64,000 nucleotides of DNA from Sarcomyxa edulis (lineage: Eukaryota; Basidiomycota; Agaricomycetes; Agaricales; Mycenaceae). The translations under genes and the position numbers were made by a program. The DNA is taken from contig QUOL01000010.1 in assembly GCA_009761415.1 (NCBI GenBank), positions 62,001 to 126,000 of the forward strand, in the 5' to 3' direction. Shown piece after piece: positions 56,554 through 64,000 of the stretch (the first letter of the stretch is position 1; each line of letters begins with the position of its first letter). The notes beneath the pieces were generated by a model that ran no database searches, was not told the DNA's origin, and saw only the letters and a list, made by a program, of their open reading frames with translations.

Positions 56554-59500
56554 ATGTCCGAGGCCTTGAATTCTCGTCCAGATACTTCAGCTGTTACTCA
56601 CCCAGATATATCCCTAGCGTCTTTAGCCTCGGATTTTTCAACTCCAGCAAGAGGTCTCAGAATACCATCGACTTCATCGCGGACAACAGCACCATCTTCA
56701 GCGCAATTGTCAACACCTTCACCGCCACTACCGACGTTCTCGAGGGCACGGAAAGGTGACGACCAACCGTCTTTGCTGAAATCGCGGATTAGTTTCGACG
56801 ATGGCGAAGATGCAGCTGACGGCGATCTCCTGGACACACCCGGGATGGAGAGGAAGAAATGGGGAGACGGCAACGACACGCCTGTCACGTCGCGTCCCAA
56901 ACGAACGCGATCTAGTGTTGGAGGTACCAAAGGCGTCACTCTCACTCTGAGGGATCAAGAAAAGGTGCGAAACAATATTTACTCATTTTCATTCTCATTC
57001 TAACCCAATCGTCGAACGTACTATGTACTTGAACAGCACATTGATAATCTCAAAAAAGAGAATTTCAACATCAAACTACGCGTCCACTTTCTTGAGGAAC
57101 GGCTGGCGCAGCTGGCACCCGACCAAATCGATGCCGCCCTCAAACAAAATATCAACTTGAAGATTGAGGTCCAACAACGTGGCGTGGAGCTGAAGAAACT
57201 CAGGAAACTCGTGTTGGAATTGGAGAGAGAGCTGGAAAGGTTGCAGCGTGGGGCAGGTGGCTCCCGAGGACGTGAACGCGAACTAGAGGAAAAGCTGGAG
57301 GAGCGGGAATTGGAGCTGAAAGAACTCAGACGAAGGCGAGCGAGCGGCGGTGGTCAAGATGAAGTGGCGTTGTTGAGGGATGCGGAAGCGAGGAACGTAG
57401 AGTTGGAAGAGGAGTTGGAGAATGCTAGGGTCTTGTTACAGGAGAATATTGATGAGATCGAACGGCTCCGGGAGATGGTGGAGAGAAGGGGTGACGAGTC
57501 GACGGTCAGCGAGGGTGGGAGTGAAGCTCGTAGGGAAAGGATAAAGAGACGGCTGGAAGAGCTAGAGGTCGAAAACGAGGAGCTGAGGGCTCGTGTAGAG
57601 CAGCACATCGACGTCATTTCACAGAGAGAAGACGAGAAGGAGGATTTAGCGGACGAGATCGATGCCCTGAAGCTCGAGATTGAAGACCTGCAACGGAGGA
57701 GAGAGGCAGAGTCGCTGGAGCGCAGCGAGAGTCGAGCACAGATTCTGGAGGAACGCGAAGAACGAGAGGCAGTCGAAGACGACTTGAACGCGCTGAGAGA
57801 CAAGTTGGCTGCCGCCATGATCGAGCTCCAGCAGAAGGAGGACGAAGTGGAGATGAAAAACCGAGAAATTGACGATCTGGTCGCGGAGCATCAACGGATT
57901 GTGGAGGTGGTGGAGGAGGAATGGAGAGGTGAAGTTGAAGACGTGAGAGGTCAGGTGGAGGAGCTGCGTGATGTAAGAATTCTAATCCTGCACTACTTCC
58001 TCCTCTGATTTCGATGTTCTAGGTGCTCGCGGAGCGAGAATCAGAGTCTAAAGATCTTCGGGCGAATATCTCTGAGCTGGAGGCCAACACGGACGATCTA
58101 CACACCAAATTCGAAGCCGCGCTGGCTCATCTCGAGCAAGAAGCAGAAGAGAAAGACCAGGAAATTGAGTCCATGAACCAGGCTCTCGAAAAGCTTGGTG
58201 AACAGATCTACGTGCTGGAAGATGAAAATGACAAGATGAAGGAGGATGCTGACCGAATTCGAGAAGATGAGGCGGCCGAGCGAGAACGTCTTGAAGCACT
58301 GTCTGCTGCCCTCAAAGACGTAGGTTTCCTACATATCGCCAGACCTCACGATAAAGTGCTGACCTTCTATCTGTTCTGTTCTGTTCTTTTGCAGAAAGTC
58401 GTTGGACTCAAATCGCAACTCCAAGAGATGACAGAAATGTACGAGAAATGCAGCCAAGAAATTCACGCACATCGGTCGCGACAGGAAGAGCTTGCAGGAC
58501 ACGTCGAAGATCTGGTTGAAGAAGTCCAACGCGAACGTCAAGCGCGAGAACGTGCAGAAAACGATTTGGATGCTGCGGACAAGGAACACGAGAGTGAGCT
58601 GCGTCGCGAACGACGTGCTGTGGAGGCCAAAGAATCTGCGTTGCAGAGTGCTCTTAACGATCTGGCGCGAACTCAATCTCTACTCAGCCAACGAGAGACC
58701 GATCTCCAAGCTGTGGAAGATGCGTTGCAGACTCTGGAAGCTGAGTCGAAACGAGCAGGAGAAACGCATACTACTGCCAGATTTTCTCTACAGCTAGAAG
58801 TCGATCGACTGAAGCGAGACGTGGAGAGATTGGAGGACGAGCTTTCCCGTGCGAGAAAGGAAGTCAGCGACAGAGATAACAAGGGGCGGGATCGGGATGA
58901 CGTGCTCGACAAGTTGCACGCTGAGAACAGGGATCTGGCTAGTCAACTTGCGGCGCAGACTCAAGCCAGGATCAATGTCTCGGACAAGTTGGACATTGCG
59001 CAAGGAGGGTTGAAGGGTGCCGAGACCGAGCTTGCGGCGCTCAAGTTGAAAGTGGCGGATCTGGAGCAGAGGTTGTCTAAGGATCAGAGGTCGTTGTTGG
59101 CCGCTGAAAGCCAGTACAGGGATCAACTGACGGAGAGAAACACTCTATTGCTGACTATTTATCAGTATATGGACAAAATCCTCGGGGTTGACAAGACACC
59201 AGTATGTTATCTCATCATCCCTGCATTCAACCCTCTTTATACTAACTTGGTTTTTTGCTTGTCATTAGAAAAGCGGTCAAGCAGAGACAAAACCATTCAC
59301 CAACTTCAGTGTCTTCCATGACAATTTGATAACGCGTCTGAAAGCCCTTAGTCAAATCCAGTTGGACTTTGATAGACGGTGCCGAGAAGCGGAAGGAAGA
59401 TTCGCAGACAAGTTGGCCGACATGCGAAAGCAACTTGACAACCGGTGGAAACAGATTGACAAGTTTGAGGCGAGTGTCAAGACATATGCCGAGACCAAAG

Positions 59501-60086
59501 CGACATGGAGGCGAAAGTATAGTGCTAAAGAAGGCGAACTAGAAGCTATCAAGGTATGTCTAATCGTTTGAGTCAAATACTTGAGAATTTACATGACATT
59601 CTTTCTAGGCTACAAATGTAGAGATGGCTGCTCAGCTCGCCGGAGTTAAGCGTCCTGGACAATCCGACGCTATGGAAATACGATCTCTCTCTGCGCGTGC
59701 AACCAATGCTGAACGAAGATTGATCAACGCGCAAAATCAGCTCCTTGCATCCGAGGAGAAGATGGCTGCCATGAACCAAAAGAACGCTGCAGCTGATAGC
59801 AAATGGGAGGCTCGCGTCAAGGAGTATGAAACACGACTGAAGGCAGCTGAAGAGCGGGTGAAGCGAGAGCGCCAAGGGAGCAAAGAGAGAGTGGCCGAGT
59901 TGGAGAACAACCTCAAGTCGGTGCCTCAACGTTCTTTCTCGGGAGTTTTTCTAATCCCCGTTTTGTTTCTATTCTAGGAGTCTCCAAAGACAATTCGATC
60001 TTGCGCAAAAGCGAAACCAACAGCTGACCGATGTCATAGATGTGAACAAAGTTACCTCTAGCTCTCCAGCAAACTCTTCACGATAA
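56554..60086 (+). CDS. Cnn_1N coiled-coil protein, Mto1/Pcp1-like
   Basis: Proteins with the centrosomin N-terminal motif recruit the gamma-tubulin complex to spindle pole bodies or other microtubule-organising centres. Seven exons (56554-56964, 57037-57972, 58023-58319, 58395-59201, 59269-59553, 59609-59916, 59978-60086) give 1050 residues. The first 130 residues are Ser/Pro-rich. The Cnn_1N motif follows at about residues 130-195: LRDQEKHIDNLKKENFNIKL, then RVHFLEERL. Heptad-rich coiled coil runs from there to about residue 1000 with high Glu, Arg and Leu. Near the C-terminus a more ordered block (NFSVFHDNLITRLKAL) leads into the final coil. The last acceptor was chosen so that the frame continues as SLQRQFDLAQKRNQQLTDV; the alternative breaks the coil. 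Whether it is the Mto1 or the Pcp1 ortholog cannot be told from this sequence. Confidence 0.9.
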
Positions 60087-60356
60087 TCCAATGATATATG
60101 TTCACGTTTTCTCTCTCATACTTATATTTGGCTGTTTGATAATGTCCCTCTATCGCTTTCGTTTGCTTTGTGTACGATTATACTGTATCAATCACGCAAT
60201 TTCGGATTTTCTTATTCGCATCTTCGCATTTTCCTCTAACTTCTTGACCCGTCAAAATCCGACCATCGATTTAAAAGATGCTCCATTATTTCCTCCGGCT
60301 TTTTTTGCTTCCAGCTGAGATTTTCCTAGCTGCAGCTGCGATTCCAGATCGCACGA

Positions 60357-62485
60357 ATGACAGTCCTGGATTCGGAAGAGACGCCTCTCCTTCAACCTGA
60401 GCTCCCTCCTGCGGTGAAGCTTCATGAACAAGTATACGACCGGTTCACAACCCGAAGGAAACATATAATCCTAACTCTTACCGCGTTTTGTGGTTTACTA
60501 CCCCGTACGTGTAATGTAAATCTCTATCTCGAAGTTGGCTTGAACCCGATCTTGTGTAGTCTTCGTTTCTGGATCCTTTTACCCGTCTGTCCCCCAGATT
60601 GCAAAGGATCTCGAGTCTACGGGCGAAGTCGTCAGGTAAAAGATTGAAATTCTTAGACTTTTGTGCCTCCGCGGCGTCTGATATGCTTCCGCTGGTCACG
60701 ATAGTTTGGCCATTAGCGTCTCCGTATTCACAGTAGCCTTTGGTAGCTTGTTCTGGGCCACTTATTCCGGTTTTTGTAAGTACTTCCATAATTTATAGGA
60801 GTATTAGTGCCTCTCTCACAAACCTTACCTTGACGGCTACAGATGGGCGGAGACCCATTTATCTCTCGAGTCTACCCTTGCTATGCATCGGGTCGCTTGC
60901 TGTTGGGCTTGCTAGGAACATTCCTGAGCTCATGGTAGCTCGTGTTGTGCAAGCCGCTGGCTCCTCTGTCGGATTGTCTGTTGGAGCTGCCGTTATTGGA
61001 GATATTTACAAGCTAGAAGAGCGAGGAACTGCGATGGGGGTGTTTTTCGGTGTCAGTCAATTCTTTTGGACTCACTTCCATCTAAGGTTGATTTAACATA
61101 TTGTCTATAGGCAGTCCTCTTAGGTCCAGCTCTTGCACCACTGGCCGGAGGTCAGCGACTCACAAGAGACGAGTGCATTGGAACGTATTGACAAATTCTT
61201 TCAGGTGTCGCAGCGCACTACGCATCCTGGCGCGTCATGCAGTTCGCACTTGGTATATCTGGCCTAGTCGCCTTTATTTCGATGTGGTGGCTTTTCCCAG
61301 AGACGACGCATCCCAACTCCAGAGGCATCGATAAAATCGTATCAACACCACGGCCTTGGCGTTTCGTATGGATCAATCCATTGAAAAGTTTATGGCTTTT
61401 GCGCAGTCCCAACCTTCTCGCTGTCGTACGTATTGGTAGGCGTATCTGTCTTGTGATGGGCTGATTCGTCTACTCGCAGGCATTGGCGGGACTGACGGTT
61501 TTGTTTACGGATTACGGTCTGTGCATGTTTTGCCTCGTGTAAAGCTGTTTTTTCCGACTGATGCTCGTCATGTAGTCCTGTTGGTACCGCTATCATACAC
61601 GATTGTGAGTGAAAGGACTTCCTCGAGAAACGTAGAGCTCAACGAGGCTTGAAGGGAGCTCGCTATGGCATCACAAACGAGGCTCTGATCGGGGCATGCT
61701 TTATACCTTGCGGTCTAGGAAACCTCAGTCAGTTCACCTCTTGCTCATCACCATTAGCACTCATCTTAATGTCCGTCTAGTTGGTGCTCCAGTTGCCGGA
61801 CGCATATCCGACAGGATCATTGTGAAGTACAGAAGCAGACGCGGTGGAGAATGGGTCCCAGAGGATCGACTCAGAGCTACGCTCGTCGGAGCCGCCATAT
61901 TGATCCCGTTTTCGGTCCTCTGCTCTGGGCTTCTAACGCAGTTCGTCGATGGAAAAGTGGGACTCGTGTTGAATCTAATATGCCTATTCGTGAATGGCTT
62001 CGGGGTGCGTTCGCATGATACTCTTCTCTTTATAATTCTAATCAACCAAAAATTTGAATATCCAGGTCGATTTGGTTCTGAGTCCTTCAGCAGCTTATTG
62101 CGTGGATGTCGTACACGCTCGAAGCGCTGAAAGCATCGCCGCGAACAAGTTGAGTCCTCGGTGATCTCTTTCTAGCGCTGTGAATTCAAGTCATTGATGC
62201 CTCGAACCTTCCAGTGGATTTCGTTCGATTCTTCTATCTTTGGCGATCGCCGGGATTCTGCCATCCATCAGGTTGTTCGGTGTCGCTGCTACAAATGCGT
62301 TAGCAGCGCTCGTAGCTTGGGTGGGATTTGCGTGAGTCGTCGTTTCGTCGAGTCTGTTCCGTGGTGTCCGCTCCTCTGATTCGTTTCATGTTATGCCACT
62401 CAGCTTGCTTTGGGGAACCATTCGGTACGGTGACCGGATGCGAGCGTGGGTTGACGTAGGGTATTCCACGGCGGAGAATAACTAG
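60357..62485 (+). CDS. MFS transporter, DHA1-like multidrug/H+ antiporter
   Basis: Members export drugs or metabolites across the plasma membrane in exchange for protons. The model has about eleven short exons; the first is 60357-60504. It begins with a cytosolic N-terminus (MTVLDSEETPLLQPELPPAV). TM1 carries ILTLTAFCGLLPLFVSGSF, then SVPQIAKDLESTGEVV, TM2 with SVFTVAFGSLFWATYSGFYG, and motif A as GRRPIYL. Later come VARVVQAAGSSVGLSVGAAV, IGDIYKLEERGTAMGVFFG, LGPALAPLAGG (motif C region), a central loop with FVWINPLKSLWLLRSPN, and VGAPVAGRISDRIIV. The C-terminus is GTIRYGDRMRAWVDVGY. Predicted helices fit 12 TMs. All junctions I checked keep frame. No metabolic cluster lies beside it. Confidence 0.88.
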
Positions 62486-63650
62486 AATGTTGGCACGAAG
62501 ACTGTGCCGTACGATGAGCCAAAGATGCAGTCATGATTAAGTGGTGGGGGAAAGTTGATAGTAGGGCCCACACAATTAATACGTATACGTTACAGGCCCC
62601 GAGCTGAAACCCACATTCGACAATGAAACTAGATGCCTAGTGACAAAGTCTGAATGAGTCGGATTGCTGACGCGGTTTCGAAGCCGTAGATGAGAACAGT
62701 GGAAGTCGACGTGTGTCGTGAACGAAAGAACACTCGTCCAGTTATCCATTATCAATCTCTTGGCCCCGTGTTAGTGCGAGGACGTCTCTGTCATCATATC
62801 CTGCCCCACTCAGACGAGCGAGACCCGGACAGAATATCCTAGGCGGATAGTATCCAGACAAGGTCTCCAAAACTCGGATTCGTGGGCCACTGCACAAATG
62901 GGCGGCTCTAACAACCACCACCATTGACAGATGGATTATGGTCCCCTGTAGCATTCAGTGTCGATATTAGTGCCTTTTCGTCGCGAGGACCTATTGGTCT
63001 GCTATATAGGGTGTCCTGAGACGAGATGCATGTCCGATCAGTCAATGAAGATTTCAGTGCTGTGCTCACTCGTGTCAGCCCTCGCGTGCCTTCTACGCTA
63101 TAACTCGCACCGCATTCCTGCGTCTCGTCCAATCCAGAATCGTCGAACAATCACCAGTCATGAGATAGGGTCGAGCCAAGAATCGAATCGAATCGAATTT
63201 TGGAGCGCTTGATCAGTGTTTGATTCCAGAAACAAGTGATAAGGACATACCTAGATTATCTTCTCATGTTTGCTTGAGAAATCAAGGCTATTTTGGATGA
63301 ATTTGAAGAACATGAGTTGCCCTCAAGGTCGGGGATAAACCAAACCTGTGGCGCGGAAAATGACCGAAAAGTCGTGCTGTCAGTGTGGAGATATCCAACC
63401 GAATATATATCGGCCTTTCGTTCGCTTCTTTCTCCATCTCTCACTCAACTGCTGGCCCTCAATCATCCGGCTTTCGACCTTCAGATGTCCTGTCCTATAT
63501 GACCTTTTCCGTTGGATGATCGTTGACGTTGTGAGCAGAAAAATTCAATATCAACACTGCCCTTCTTCAATTGTTTTTTCTTTTTCTCTTGTTCTACAAT
63601 TGTCTGACTAGAAATTTCTCGAATAATAGGATTTGGATACTACTAGTGCT
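62486..63650. other. Gap of 1.2 kb, no gene recognised
   Basis: Promoter and 5' region of the last gene plus the 3' UTR of the transporter. Small frames on both strands (for example 62908-63150 minus) have no match. A CTATATAG at 63001-63008 is a possible TATA but lies far from the ATG at 63651. Confidence 0.45.
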
Positions 63651-64000
63651 ATGGATCACACAGATAATATGACGGTTTCTCTCAATACCATGCATCAAAA
63701 TACTTACGACTTTCCCCCTTCCCCTACTTCCGCGTTCGCGTTTGGACCTCAACAAGCGTGGTCGACACCGTCTGATCTATCTGGATTTGTCTATAACATA
63801 CCTGTATCTCCTCAAGAAACCCAAAGTGAGGGTTCTTGTAGGTATTCAAGTCAGGAGAATCGCTATCCATCGCCCCCACCTACCGGGTCCCAGGCCAAAT
63901 ATAGTGTCCCATTACCCAACGCGACCGGAGTAGAGCATTCTATCTTCGCAGCTAGGAGTACTGGTGGAATCTTGGACTCTCCTTTGGTTATGCACAATGG
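63651..64000 (+). CDS. Unidentified protein, N-terminus only
   Basis: The frame starts with ATG at 63651 and stays open to the window end (116 codons), so the gene is partial. The segment is rich in Ser, Pro, Thr, Gln and Asn, with DFPPSPTSAFAFGPQQAW and YPSPPPTG, and has no domain. Such N-termini are common in fungal transcription factors, and a DNA-binding domain could follow outside the window. An upstream exon is possible, since acceptor-like TAG sites (63609, 63628) precede the ATG. A start at 63651 is the first ATG in this frame with a long open run. I do not assign a function. Confidence 0.5.
   Translation, partial: MDHTDNMTVSLNTMHQNTYDFPPSPTSAFAFGPQQAWSTPSDLSGFVYNIPVSPQETQSEGSCRYSSQENRYPSPPPTGSQAKYSVPLPNATGVEHSIFAARSTGGILDSPLVMHN

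Noticed and set aside
57354..57818. 154-codon Ser-rich minus frame within the coiled-coil gene
   Set aside because: Antisense shadow of Glu/Arg/Leu codons.

Overview
This window is nuclear DNA of a filamentous basidiomycete, most likely a mushroom-forming Agaricomycete. Genes are dense and on both strands, and nearly every gene is cut by 45-70 nt introns with GT(G/A)CGT- or GTAAGT-like donors. The recognisable products also fit: RPF2, a Brc1/Rtt107-type six-BRCT protein, ATG101, a Cnn_1N spindle-pole-type protein, DUF6593, and agaricomycete-type BTB and serine-rich membrane proteins. Exon models were built by hand from splice signals, reading-frame continuity and family conservation.

Layout. 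1-7 kb: RPF2 (minus) and the BRCT gene (plus) diverge from a 147 bp shared promoter. 7.6-12 kb: a zinc alcohol dehydrogenase and a Baeyer-Villiger-type flavin monooxygenase (both minus). 12.8-21.9 kb: five minus-strand surface or secreted protein genes, namely two paralogous sugar-binding-like single-pass proteins, one Ser/Thr-rich membrane protein and two paralogous small secreted Cys proteins. 23.4-24.3 kb: an unknown basic protein. 24.7-35.4 kb: two aldo/keto reductases (the second with one broken frame), ATG101, and two more flavin monooxygenases. 36.9-38.8 kb: two tandem RlpA-like double-psi beta-barrel secreted proteins. 39.3-47.3 kb: a DUF6593 protein, an unknown basic protein, a C2-domain protein, and a PP2C-fold protein that has lost its metal ligands. 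49.8-52.3 kb: two tandem BTB proteins. 52.3-56.2 kb: a 3.8 kb element with very long inverted arms and no transposase. 56.5-62.5 kb: a Cnn_1N coiled-coil protein and an MFS transporter. The window ends inside an unidentified gene.

How genes may work together. The ADH, two AKRs and three BVMO-like enzymes lie within 28 kb and look like a diffuse, duplicating oxidoreductase neighbourhood for carbonyl or alcohol substrates. It has no polyketide synthase, NRPS or terpene synthase, so catabolism or detoxification is as likely as biosynthesis. The surface-protein block has expanded by local duplication; in one pair a promoter element is kept at exactly the same distance from the ATG.

Most notable observations: a predicted catalytically dead PP2C; four GC-AG introns, one opposite a GT-AG intron at the same site in a tandem paralog; a 15-nt microexon kept in all three monooxygenases; and the long inverted-repeat element placed 47 bp after a BTB gene.
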